Below, piece by piece: positions 1 to 9,774 of a DNA stretch of 64,000 bases. Origin of the DNA: Pyropia yezoensis (lineage: Eukaryota > Rhodophyta > Bangiophyceae > Bangiales > Bangiaceae); the NCBI GenBank assembly GCA_009829735.1, contig CM020620.1, forward strand, positions 16,884,354-16,948,353, given 5' to 3'. Below the pieces are notes generated by a model. That model was not told the origin of the DNA. It was given only the letters and a program-made list of their open reading frames with translations, and did no database searches. Every line of letters starts with the position of its first letter. Within the stretch, counting starts at the first letter, position 1. Both the position numbers and the translations under genes were made by a program.

Positions 1-1604
1 CGTTTGCCACGCCCAAGTGGGGCTGGCTGGGGCATAATAGCCCCAATGCGAGCCAACTCGGCTGTCATAAACTCCGCCACCGACTCGCAACTCGCGGTCG
101 CCACTGCAGTACGAACACGCTCCTCAAGTTGAGGAGTCTCGGAAGTTTGAAGGGTTGCGGTCGACGCGGCCAACCAGGAAATGGTGCGCACCAACGTGGT
201 GATCATCATCTCTGAGGCTAGAGGCGTGGGCGGCAACACCAACTTGGGGTATACCGTCAGGAGGGTGGCCCCCAAGTTGGGGGACACCGGGGTGGAAGAC
301 TCCACGGCCACGCTGATCGGGATGTTCCCGTGAGGTTGGAAAGGAACAGGAGGAAGCGGAGGGGCCCGCCGAGGTGGCGGTACCCGGGTGTAACTGCGAC
401 CCCGACTTGGGGCTCCCGCAGTGGGTTGAGTCATGTGGTCATCATAGGACGGCACGGCCATAACTATGGGCTTGTCCGGGGGTGGCGCAGTGTGGCGATC
501 CACCCCCGGGGCATACGGGTAGTCCCCGATGCCCAACCCCTCTCGTAGGACCACACGGCCGTCGTGAAGTTCACGAGCGACCCCCACGAACTGGCGAAGT
601 GCGCCATCGTCCTTGGGCCCGCGAGTGGGGCGGCGCAACTTGTGCTCAATGCTCTCCCACTCGATAAACTTATGGAGCCGGAGCATCTCCTCAAGTAGAG
701 TGAGTTGTCCTGATGAGCACCCCTCAGCAACTAGCTGAGGGGTGAGCTGTTCCAAACCTTGGAGGAGCCGGAGGGGGAGATGCCAGAGCATCCCCCGCCG
801 CTGAACACAGGACACCCAGGTCGACATGACCTCGAGGAGCCACTGGGTGGCCAACATGGCCCACACCAGGTGATCAGGGGCAGCCGTCAACATGACGGAG
901 CCGAAGTGGTCAAGCAACCGTGGCAACAACGCCGGGAACCCGTAGGGGACCTCAACTTGAGGCCACCACTCGGGCTTCTTCGGATAGTACTGCTCCTTAC
1001 TGGCAGCAGACTGTTGAGGAAACTCAAGTTGAGCCGAGGTCACCAAGTAGGGACCTCGCTGGAAGTCTTTCTCCATCCGCACATCAAAATAATGAGTGTG
1101 CGGATCGGCCTCGTGGGGGTACGGTGGGCGAGTTGCCACAGCGTCCCACGTGAAGGTCGGCAAGTCGCCGGGACCCGGGATAGTTCCCCCGCGGTCCACC
1201 ATGGCCTTGGCACGTTGGACGTCCTCAACCTCCTCATCGTCCAGGAAGGCAAACTGGTCCGTCCTGAAGCCGGCAGGGAACCCGACCATACGGGGATGCT
1301 TCTCCCGTAGGCGGTCCCATACCCGGCCCATCGCTGCGCCAAGTCGGCCACAGCGAAGAACAGTCAGCCCCTCCTCATAGAGAGACCAAGCGGGGTAAAA
1401 CCACCGCCCCAAGGCCTCACGCGGGACGACTTGTCCCGCCTCCGGGGGAGACCCCGCCGTCAACCCAAAGCCGGGTGACGCGGGAGTCCCATCCCCCGGA
1501 GCGATCGCGGAGCCCCCGCCGGAAGTCCCGGCGGGTGCTGCACCGTAGGAGGTGTCCTCCATGCGCTCGTCAAGAGAGTCCGTCTCCACTCCCGGAGTCG
1601 CCAT
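1..1604 (-). CDS. Antisense third ORF of the retrotransposon (element 1 copy), partial
   Basis: I read this frame by hand because it runs off the left edge. From the ATG at 1604 (MATPGVETDS) it stays open for about 535 codons to position 1. It lies antisense to gag-pol, between pol and the 3' LTR. The N-terminal third is rich in Ser, Gly and Pro. The middle is globular, with many Trp, Tyr and Leu residues, for example EWWPQVEVPYGFPALLPRLL and LLEEMLRLHKFIEWESIEHK. The missing C-terminus is present in element 2 (2412-2994) and is basic and Arg/Ser-rich. I recognise no domain. Antisense ORFs between pol and the 3' LTR are known from some plant Ty3/gypsy elements, which supports the position but not a function. 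A TAA lies in frame about 78 codons upstream of the ATG; if UAA is sense here, the start could be further upstream. Confidence 0.6.
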   Translation of the reverse strand, partial: MATPGVETDSLDERMEDTSYGAAPAGTSGGGSAIAPGDGTPASPGFGLTAGSPPEAGQVVPREALGRWFYPAWSLYEEGLTVLRCGRLGAAMGRVWDRLREKHPRMVGFPAGFRTDQFAFLDDEEVEDVQRAKAMVDRGGTIPGPGDLPTFTWDAVATRPPYPHEADPHTHYFDVRMEKDFQRGPYLVTSAQLEFPQQSAASKEQYYPKKPEWWPQVEVPYGFPALLPRLLDHFGSVMLTAAPDHLVWAMLATQWLLEVMSTWVSCVQRRGMLWHLPLRLLQGLEQLTPQLVAEGCSSGQLTLLEEMLRLHKFIEWESIEHKLRRPTRGPKDDGALRQFVGVARELHDGRVVLREGLGIGDYPYAPGVDRHTAPPPDKPIVMAVPSYDDHMTQPTAGAPSRGRSYTRVPPPRRAPPLPPVPFQPHGNIPISVAVESSTPVSPNLGATLLTVYPKLVLPPTPLASEMMITTLVRTISWLAASTATLQTSETPQLEERVRTAVATASCESVAEFMTAELARIGAIMPQPAPLGRGK

Positions 1605-1942
1605 GGCTCCCCCCAAGTTGGGGAGAGACGCTCTGGCTATCGCAGCACGAGACCCGCCTCGAGTTGAGGGGGACTCGGATCGTGGGTATACGGGTGGCCT
1701 CCCCAGCGTGGGGCGGCCCAGTGGAAGGTGAAGGGGAGGTGGTGGTGATGGTGAAGTTTGAACTGAGGAGAGCAAGCTGCCGAGTGGGCAAGCTTGAGGG
1801 GAGGGGCGGTCAACGTGACCGCCTCCACATCCGTCTTACGTACTCGATGGGGGACAGCAAGTCGCGCCCCCAACGCCGAGACGTGCGTTTACGCACCCCC
1901 TCACAGGGCCGACCGGGTCGGTCGGAACTGAGGAGAGGGGAG

Positions 1943-2411
1943 TGTGGCAGTATTGACCCCCAGGTAGGGGGGCAACACGTGCCATGCAAGGGGCGGCAGG
2001 CCACTAGCCTGATCCGTTCCTCCCCCTGCATTTGGGTCCATATTCCCTAAGTTTGAGATAGTCAGCTTAGTAGTAAATCCAACTTGAATTTGAGGGTTTT
2101 CTGCATTTATCGTCTTGAATTTTCGTGTGGCCCGGTGGGCAGGTGCTGGGGTGGGAGATTCTGAGTGGCGAGATTCTGAGTGGACCCTGAGGGGATAAGA
2201 AGAGGGACAGCGGGGCTTGGCCCTGCGTCCCCGTCCCGACCAAGAAACTGTTGGACCACACACCATCCTCTTGTTTGTCCGTGGGGGGTTTGCCCCACAA
2301 CAGGGACAGAGTGTGTGCGACTTGCACTTCTTCCGGTTCCCCCGACACGGGAGGCAGCCCTAGCACACCGCCCCAACTTGGGTGCCGTGTGTGCTAGTGG
2401 TTTTTTCCACC
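1943..2411 (+). repeat. LTR of element 1 (3' LTR, plus sense)
   Basis: The 469-bp sequence starts TGTGGCAG and matches, in inverse orientation, the LTRs at 9152-9620 and 40112-40580. The last bases read CCACC where the other copies read CCACA, so the terminal dinucleotide has mutated or been altered at the junction. No primer-binding site follows it; position 2412 onward is antisense-ORF sequence of element 2. Both points fit a 3' LTR. Confidence 0.8.
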
Positions 2412-2994
2412 GTTGGTGTTACCGCGCACGCCCCTAACCTCAGAGATGATGATCACCACGTTGGTGCGCACCATTTCCTGGTTGGCCGCGTCGACCGCAA
2501 CCCTTCAAACTTCCGAGACTCCTCAACTTGAGGAGCGCGTTCGTACTGCAGTGGCGACCGCGAGTTGCGAGTCGGTGGCGGAGTTTATGACAGCCGAGTT
2601 GGCTCGCATTGGGGCTATTATGCCCCAGCCAGCCCCACTTGGGCGTGGCAAACGTCGCGCGAGCCGGGCATACTCGCCTCCTCGCCGTCGTCGCCGACAC
2701 TCGCGGCGCTCTCCTTCCGTGTCGGAAAACGAGTTGTCTTACTCCGTCTCGGAGTCCTCTACCCCGTCGGAGACGGAGTCTGTCCAGCGTCTGCGTCGCA
2801 AACTTGCGCGCAAGACCAGGCAGAAGAGTGGCCACGGTCGGCGCCACTTGCGCGACCGTGAGGGGCGCGACGGTTCCGACTTGGAGCCGCCGCTTCTCCC
2901 AACGAGTGTAGCCCGTTATCGGCGTGGGTCTCGCCGCTCGCCTCCACGTGAGGGCGAGGGCTGTGGAGTGGGAGAGTCTAGCATGCGTGCCTAG
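2412..2994 (+). CDS. C-terminal part of the retrotransposon antisense ORF (element 2 copy)
   Basis: The first ~216 bases match the 3' part of the ORF at 1-1604 and the frame then continues to TAG at 2992. The C-terminus is strongly basic with Arg and Ser runs (YSPPRRRRRHSRRSP), followed by an acidic/serine patch and more Arg/Lys. This looks like a disordered nucleic-acid-binding or nuclear-localising tail. If TAG is sense, the frame ends ten codons later at TGA (3022-3024). The N-terminal ~460 codons are missing from this copy. Nothing identifies the protein biochemically. Confidence 0.5.
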
Positions 2995-3105
2995 TTGGCA
3001 GCTGCCTTTGTTGTGAGAGTGTGAGGGTTAGGGCTGTAGTTAAAAGCCACTCTGCGTACCACTACGACTTAAAGCACTCTCTTGGCACTGTTGCTCGGCC
3101 TTCCC

Positions 3106-6100
3106 TCACGTTGAGGGAGGGCTGTTAGGGTCTATCTCATTCCGGGCACAGGACGCCCGGACCTTCTCAGCGGGAAGGTCCTCCACATACTCCCACGTAT
3201 CATCCTTGGCTTTGTAGCCAAACCAACGCACCCTCAACATGAGGCGGTCAGTGTCTTCATCCCATCCGTGGTCGATGAACTTATCGAACACGTACTCCTG
3301 CGGGCCCTGTTTGGCCGCAGGCAGTGAGGGGAGGCGCCACGCTTCCAAAGCACGCGCGCAAGCTGGGTCGCCTGCAGGCGGTGGTGCAACTTTGACCACG
3401 TCCTGTCCGTTCACTGTGCGGACCCCATCGTCACTTTCGATGGTGAAGCGCCGCCCATCATTACGAAGGACCTGGTACGGTCCCTTCGTCTGGAATACCA
3501 GCTTACCCCCAGTTGGGGTGTGCGAGTGTACCAGCACCCAGTCACCCTGCTCGGGGACATGTTTAGCATTGCGCACCTTTTTGTCAAAGGTACGCTTGTA
3601 GCGCTTTTGTGCTTTGTCCATCTCAGCCCTGACTTTAGGGATGAGGTTTTCAAGCCTAGCGGCGAACTCCGCCTTACTCTCAGTAGGAGTAGGCGTACTG
3701 CCACCATCCTCCCTAGTTGGGAGCGACCGCCGCACGGCAATAGACCGCACGCGACGGGGGGTCACAAAAGCGAGGGGTACTTCCCCTGTAGATGAGTGAA
3801 CCTGCGAATTGTAGGCAGTAGTAAGGATAGAAATGTGTTGGTCCCACGTCTTCACGTGCTCACTCACATAGTGGCGCAGCTGCCTAACAATAGTTTTGTT
3901 GAAGCGTTCCACCTGCCCATTAGTTTGTGGGTGGTAGGGGGTGGCATAGTTTGCCTTAACCCCCAACATATCCAGCACTCCCTGAAACAGTACAGACGCA
4001 AATTGCGGTCCATTGTCCGATAGTGTACTATCTGGGATGCCATACGCGGCAACCCAGTGATCTAGGAAGGCTGACACGACCGACATGGCCGAGATCTCTG
4101 CCAGTGGGATCGCTCGCGTAAGTTTCGTAAAGCGGTCACAGATGACCAGGAGGTACTGGTTGCCCTCCTCGGTCACGGGCAGTGGCCCAAGGATGTCCAT
4201 CGCCAACGCGGCGAAGGGCTCCTTGGCCGGGAACAATAGCATAGCCGTAGTAGGCCGCCGTTCCATCAGACGATTCTGTGCACAACTTGTGCAGGCAGCC
4301 ACCCAACTGTAGGTGTCCACCACCATGGACGGCCAGTAGTACCTGGTCCTCAGGGTCTGGTAAAGCTTACTAGACTCCAGGTGTCCACCCGTGGGAGCGT
4401 TGTGCTCCCTCTCAAGGATACTGTCCTTGAGGGATGCGGGGACGACAATTTGTTCGGTCCCCTGGAATACCCCTCTCCTCATGAGGAGGCCATCGTCTCC
4501 CAGGAAGAACCGCGTCTCCGCCACTGTATCCAGTGTATCCCTCTGCGACTTGCAGAAGGGATCCTCGGCCTGGGCCTTCACCACCTCATCCAGGGACAGG
4601 GGCAAGTACTTCTTGTTCCCTGGCGCCTCGGGGTTCAACGCCTGACCCGAGCGCGAGACTACCCCCACGATGGGGATGTCCTCATCGACTGGGTTAGTGT
4701 CCAGCCCCTCGGTAGGTACCCGAGAGAGGCCGTAGGCAAGGGCATGTTGCCTGCCAGGTCGGTACTCAATGTCAAAGTTGAAGGGTGCCAGTCGCACCCT
4801 TCACCGGTTGAGACGAGTGTTCGTACAGTCCGTCTTAAAGATGAACTGCAACGCGCGGTGGTCCCAGCGGACGAGGAACTTCTCACCCTCCAGGTAGTGA
4901 CGAAGTGACGTCACCGCCCACACCACTGCGAGTCCTTCCAACTCGGTGACTCCGTAGTTCTTCTCGGCCGAGTTCAGCCCCTTGCTAAAGTATCCCACCG
5001 GCAAGTACTCCTTGTCCGGCTGCTGCTGAAGCAACACACAACCAAGTTGGTCGTAGCTAGCGCCCACATCCAGGATGTAGTGGCCTCCCAACATGGGAAT
5101 TGCCAAGATGGGGGGCTTCAGCAGAAGGTCCCGAAGAGTCTCAAAGGATTCCAGCTCCACCCGACTTGGGGGAGGCAGGCTCTTCGGTAGCGTTGAGCTC
5201 ACTAACTCATTCAACGGCTTCGCCACCTTGGCGAAGCCCTTGGTGAAACGTCGGTACACGTTACACATCCCGAGGAAGCTCCTCATCTGGGTCTGGGTCC
5301 GGGGGTATTGAGCCTTACGAATGGCCCTCAAGTTCTTCTCGTTCACACTGAGACGCCCCGGACGGACAACATGTCCCAAGTACTCCACCTCTTGAGTGAA
5401 GAGGTGGCACTTACTCGCTTTCAGTGACACACCGGCGTCAGCAAGTAGCTTGAACACCTGGCCAAGATGGCCAATGTGTTCCTCCGGACTTCGGGAGAAC
5501 ACAATGATATCGTCTAGGTACACGAGACAGATCTGCCACCGTACTCCGGCCAGAATCATGTCCATAGCGCGCTGGAAAGTTGCCGGCGCGTTACACAGAC
5601 CAAACGGTAGGCGTTTGCACTGGTAGGTACCACAGTGACAGGTAAAGGTAGTTTTATGCCTGTCCTCTGGGGCAATGGGAATTTGCCAGTACCCCGCGTT
5701 ACAGTCCAGGGTAGAGAACACGTTTGCCTCCCCCAGAAAGTCCAGACAGTCATCCATCCTAGGTAGGGGATAACTGTCCTTCACCGTGCTCTCGTTGAGC
5801 TTACGGTAGTCGATACAAAACCGGGGGGTCCCATCAACTTTGGGGACGATACCCACCGGACTCGCCCACTCGGCGTTGCTGGCCTCGATCACATCGAGGG
5901 CCTCCATGCGAGCAACTTGCTCCTTAACGAGGGCCCTTGAACGGGGTCCTCCCCTATACGGTTGTTGGCGTCTAGGGGGTGCACCGGGCTTCAACTCGAT
6001 CCGGTGTTGGGTAGCTCTCATGAGTCCCAATTGACCATCCCACAACTTGTGATATTGGTCCAAGAGGCGTTCAACTTGAACCCTCAACCTGGGGGGGACA

Positions 6101-7089
6101 CCCTCCATGTTCACATGGGGCCGAGGAGAGGTGGCCGACTTGGCTTGATGCTTCTCCTTTCCGGACTTCGGGTCGCTACTTGCGCCCGCGTTGAGGGTGA
6201 CCGCTACTACCGGTCCCTCGTGTTGGTCGATATAGCCGAACTTGGCTCCCGACTTGAAGTACTTGGGCGTCGGGCTCAGGTTCATCACCTGGATCCTCCA
6301 CGGGACTCCGGCTTTGGAGTCCATCGTGCCAAGGGCAACATGCACTTGGTGCTTGCGAGCAAGACGGGGGTAAGGGTGCACCAACCCGTTCCCCGTAAAA
6401 TCAGTTACAACGTCAACGTGCGCCACCGAGTTGGGGGGCAACGTGACTTTGCGGGCTAAACGCAGGGTAGCAGTAAACCCTTCCCTCACCGAACAAACAG
6501 GCTTCGACTGTGAGACTGTCACAGGAGCCACAGACTTTCCCTTACCAAGGATGGGGATAGTCTCCCCATTCATCAACTTGACCCAGTACTCAGGGCCACA
6601 AATCAAAGGCACTTGTGTTACGACATAAGGGGTACCCAGAAGCAGGGGTACCGATATATTCTCAACTACGCCATAGGTCACGTCGACCTCATGGGTCCCC
6701 AACCTAGTTGGTAGGGTCACGGCACCAACGATGGGAAGCACCCCACCATTGATGTCAATCATATGGTCAGCTTTGGACCTCCAGCGTTGGAGCTTCATCT
6801 CCTTTGGTAATAGCGACTTGCGTATCAAGGAGGCTCCTGACCCGGTATCAAGTACGATACGGGCACAACCGGCGCGGCCGGGGGCAAGTTGCACCCGTCC
6901 GGCCACCTGGAAGTTCTCACCCGTCAGCACCGCGATGACCCGACGTGGGTTTACGTTCTTGGGGAGTCCTACCCGAGGTGGGCGGACTCCCTTAGGTCGC
7001 CGCAGTATCCGGCACAGCTGGTTCGTCCTCTTGACCCACTTGGCCGAGGCTGCCGTTGTGAGCTTCGGACGGCCAGCTCCAACGGTCAT
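3106..7089 (-). pseudogene. pol: Pol polyprotein (protease-RT-RNase H-integrase-chromodomain) with one in-frame TGA
   Basis: One frame of 1328 codons starts at an ATG overlapping the gag stop (ATGA). In order it shows: an aspartic protease with DTGSGAS near residue 81; reverse transcriptase, with YLDD near residue 523; RNase H with the DVGAS, ELEGLAVVWAV and RWDHRALQFI segments; an integrase HHCC zinc finger (EHNAPTGGH with CTSCAQN); a DDE core (MDILGPL, DNGPQFAS and QTNGQVERFNK); a GPY-like module; and a C-terminal chromodomain with LMLRVRWFGYKAKDDTWEYV near residues 1275-1295. Codon 763 (4801-4803) is TGA at the place where this family has Trp (NR*RVRLAPF). HALAYGLSR has Tyr where the conserved AD.LSR Asp belongs. 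Both defects point to an inactive copy. The chromodomain would direct integration to modified chromatin. Confidence 0.9.
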
Positions 7090-9032
7090 TCGTTTCCCGC
7101 CGACTTGGCGTCCGAATCTGAGGGCGGGGAGGGAGACGACGAGTCCGAGGACGACGTGTCCGCCTCCTCCGCCGAGGGTGTGGCGACCGCAACGACCGGT
7201 CGAGACCCACCCTCGCGGCGTGAACGTACTTCGTTCGTAGCCGACTTTTTACTCGCATTCCTAACAAGTTGTTGGTTGCGTTTACTCAACTTGGGGCAAT
7301 CATATGCCCAGTGACCATCGGAGTTGCAGTTCCAACACCGATGGTCCGTTCCGGGAGGGGTCTTCCCAACTGGGGAAGACGAAGGGATACCCTGGGAAGT
7401 TCCCACGGCAGCTACCACCCTCTCCTTGCGGATTCGGCGTGCCTCTCTCAACTCTCTGGCCCGGCGCGCCTCCTCCCGTTCCTTGGCCAACTCGGCCTGA
7501 CGCTCCTGGCGTTGTTCCTCCCGCAACTTGCGGTAGGCCTCACCTCTGCGATAGGCGAACCTGGCCAACTCGGCCAGGGTCGCCCGGGCAATGTTGTGCT
7601 CCCGGGTCTCCATCCGGACTGACCAGTGGAGTCCCTCCACAAACCGACTCTTCACCACAGCTTGTGGATGAAGAAACCCACAAAGATTGTTGAGCTTGCG
7701 AACTCGCTCCGCAAAGGACAATTTGTCCTCCGCCTCTTCCTGATGGGCTTGCGTAAACTCCTCGACTTGAGAAGCCAACGCTGCCTCATCAACCATGGCT
7801 CTCAACAACCAGTTGACGAGCTCCAAATAGGACGTCACCTCCCCAGCGCCTCCACTTGAGGAGCTGGGCATGACGGACATAAGTTCTGTCCGTAGGTCGC
7901 CCTTCGTGAACTCCTGTAGCATGTAGAAAGCCATGCCTTCACTTATGGCATTGTCGTCACAGGCTTTTGTGAAACGACGTAGGAACTCAAAGACACGGAG
8001 GGGGGGAGTTCCGTCCCACTCCGCTTTGTGCCCAAAAGAATGAAGTGCATTCTTCTTGGCACGGCCCAAGGCTCGGGCCTGGTCAGGACCATACGCCACC
8101 GACTTGTTGTGGAGGGCGTAGGTCTCACAGTCAAAGATCCGCTGGTAGACCGGGTTGGCTACCTGGATCTTGGGCGGCACCTCACGTTGAGGGAACAGCC
8201 GCTGTGGCACTGGGGTAAGTTAACCCTCAGCGCCTGTCGTCTGGTATGGCGAGCTTGGTGTAGCCGCCGGCGTTTCCGAGGGGAACTCCCCCGTGAAGGG
8301 CGTACGCCCCACCGAGAATGGTGCGACTCCCACGTTGGGAGTCACAGGGGCCCCCCCCTGTTCGGGGCGACCCGAGATAGGCGTCAGGGGAGATTCCCCC
8401 TGCGCCTGCGGGCTCGAAAGCCCCAATCCGGTCTGAGCACTAAGGCCATCTGGCAAACTCGCCACAATCTGATTCAGAATAGTATTCGTCATCGTGACCA
8501 CCAGGTCCGGCAAAGTCTGCCGCAATACATTGGTAGCCTCCCGACGGACAGTTTTTGCGAGGAGTGGATTGACGACTCCAGTTGAGTCTCGGTCCGCCTC
8601 CGGGAGTCCACCTGAGGGGTAACCACGTTCCTCAGGGGTCTCAACCGGGGGCATGGGCGCGAGCCCATCGCCGACCAACGGAGGTCCACCGTCCTCCGAA
8701 AGCTTAGTTGGCGACGGCTCCAAGCCAAAGTTGGCTCCAACCCGAGTGGAACCCGCGGGGACAGTCCTCACCCCTTGGGACGTTCCCGTTGAGTATACCA
8801 CACGGTGGCCAGACTTCGGCCCACCCACATCAGAAGTGTCACCCGAGTGAGCTCCCGACTGAGTCGGGGTGGCCTGTTGCCCGCCCGCACTTCCAGTCTT
8901 GCTGGCTTGAGGGACCTCCAGTCCCTCTGCGACCCCAGGTAAACCCACCTGTGTCTCACCAGTATTCAAAGGCACTGAAGTACGTGCGTCACTCGTGCAC
9001 TCCCCAGACCACGGGGTGTCCGAACTAGCCAT
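7086..9032 (-). CDS. gag: Gag polyprotein, element 2, with an in-frame TAA
   Basis: The start is the ATG at 9032 (MASSD), the one shared with the third copy. The protein is about 648 residues: a Ser/Pro/Thr-rich N-terminal third, a helical Gag core (for example FEFLRRFTKACDDNAISEGM), an Arg/Glu-rich helix, one CCHC zinc knuckle (CWNCNSDGHWAYDC, near residue 564), and an acidic/serine tail. Codon 271 (8220-8222) is TAA where the third copy has GGA (Gly). This is a nonsense mutation, or a tolerated sense change if UAA is read as an amino acid in this genome. The TGA stop overlaps the pol ATG, which suggests that Pol is made by termination-reinitiation or frameshifting. Confidence 0.8.
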
Positions 9033-9130
9033 GTTCGCTGACGATCCGTATGACACGGTCCAAGTCCACCGTTCCTCTGAGACAGAGGGCCCCCTACACC
9101 CGGGTGCACCCGGAGGTAAAGTTTACCTCT

Positions 9131-9149
9131 GTCCCCTGCTGCTCCACCA
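9131..9149 (-). promoter_or_regulatory. Putative primer-binding site of element 2
   Basis: Two bases inside the end of the 5' LTR the minus strand reads TGGTGGAGCAGCAGGGGAC. TGG directly inside the LTR is the hallmark of a tRNA 3'-CCA primer-binding site. The same bases sit at the same place in the third copy (just below 40112). I cannot name the priming tRNA. Confidence 0.6.
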
Positions 9150-9151
9150 AA

Positions 9152-9620
9152 TGTGGCAGAAACCACTTGCACACACGGCACCCAAGTTGGGGCGGTGTGC
9201 CAGGGCTGCCTCCCGTGTCGGGGGAACCGGAAGAAATGCAAGTCGCACACACTCTGTCCCTGTTGTGGGGCAAACCCCCCACGGACAAACAAGAGGATGG
9301 TGTGTGGTCCAACAGTTTCTTGGTCGGGACGGGGACGCAGGGCCAAGCCCCGCTGTCCCTCCCCTTATCCCCCCAGGGTCCACTCAGAATCTCGCCACTC
9401 AGAATCTCCCACCCCAGCACCTGCCCACCGGGCCACACGAAAATTCAAGACGATAAATGCAGAAAACCCTCAAATCCAAGCTGGATTTACTACTAAGCTG
9501 ACTATCCCAAACTTAGGGAATATGGACCCAAATGCAGGGGGAGGAACGGATCAGGCTAGTGGCCTGCCGCCCCTTGCATGGCACGTGTTGCCCCCCTACC
9601 TGGGGGTCAGTACTGCCACA
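9152..9620 (-). repeat. 5' LTR of element 2
   Basis: The 469-bp LTR begins TGTGGCAG and ends CTGCCACA on the minus strand, a perfect 8-base terminal inverted repeat with canonical TG...CA ends. It is nearly identical to the LTR at 40112-40580 and differs by a few scattered substitutions. Beyond 9620 the sequence is unrelated to that beyond 40580, which fixes the element boundary. Confidence 0.9.
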
Positions 9621-9774
9621 CTCTGCCCACAAATGCAGCGGCTGTCAAATAGCCCGGCTTTGTTTCCCCATTGACGGCAGCAGGAAGCGCGTTAACCGCG
9701 GACGCAGCCGACGCCGGTGGTGGAGCACCCGCCGCCGTGGCGGTGGCTGTGCGGGAAGGCGCTTGCAGATGCTG

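Larger units (their letters stand above)
1..2411 (+). mobile_element. 3' end of Ty3/gypsy element 1 (plus sense), running off the left edge
   Basis: This stretch holds the antisense ORF (1604 down to 1 on the minus strand) and then a plus-sense LTR at 1943-2411. That is the order expected at the 3' end of the family seen in element 2. Gag and pol would lie left of the window. Immediately after the LTR, from 2412, the sequence becomes the antisense ORF of element 2 in the opposite direction. Element 1 therefore appears to have inserted into element 2, or to have recombined with it, tail to tail. This also explains why 1-218 is an inverted copy of about 2439-2656. Confidence 0.75.
2412..9620 (-). 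mobile_element. Chromodomain-bearing Ty3/gypsy retrotransposon, element 2 (3'-truncated)
   Basis: Read on the minus strand the order is 5' LTR (9620-9152), primer-binding site, gag (9032-7086), pol (7089-3106), then an ORF on the opposite strand (2412-2994). The 3' LTR and the N-terminal part of the antisense ORF are missing where element 1 abuts. Protease, RT, RNase H, integrase and chromodomain in that order place it among chromovirus-like Ty3/gypsy elements. It is inactive as assembled: pol has an in-frame TGA, gag has an in-frame TAA, and the fourth RNase H Asp appears to be Tyr. Its GC content is visibly lower than that of the surrounding genes. Confidence 0.9.

Noticed and set aside
1943..2440. 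The LTR at 1943-2411 as a 5' LTR followed by a primer-binding site at 2413
   Set aside because: The TGGTGTTACC that follows is antisense-ORF sequence, homologous to the element 1 copy, and not a primer site.
1..2656. 1-218 and ~2439-2656 as arms of a giant hairpin or inverted-repeat transposon
   Set aside because: The similarity is fully explained by two oppositely oriented retrotransposon copies sharing the antisense ORF.
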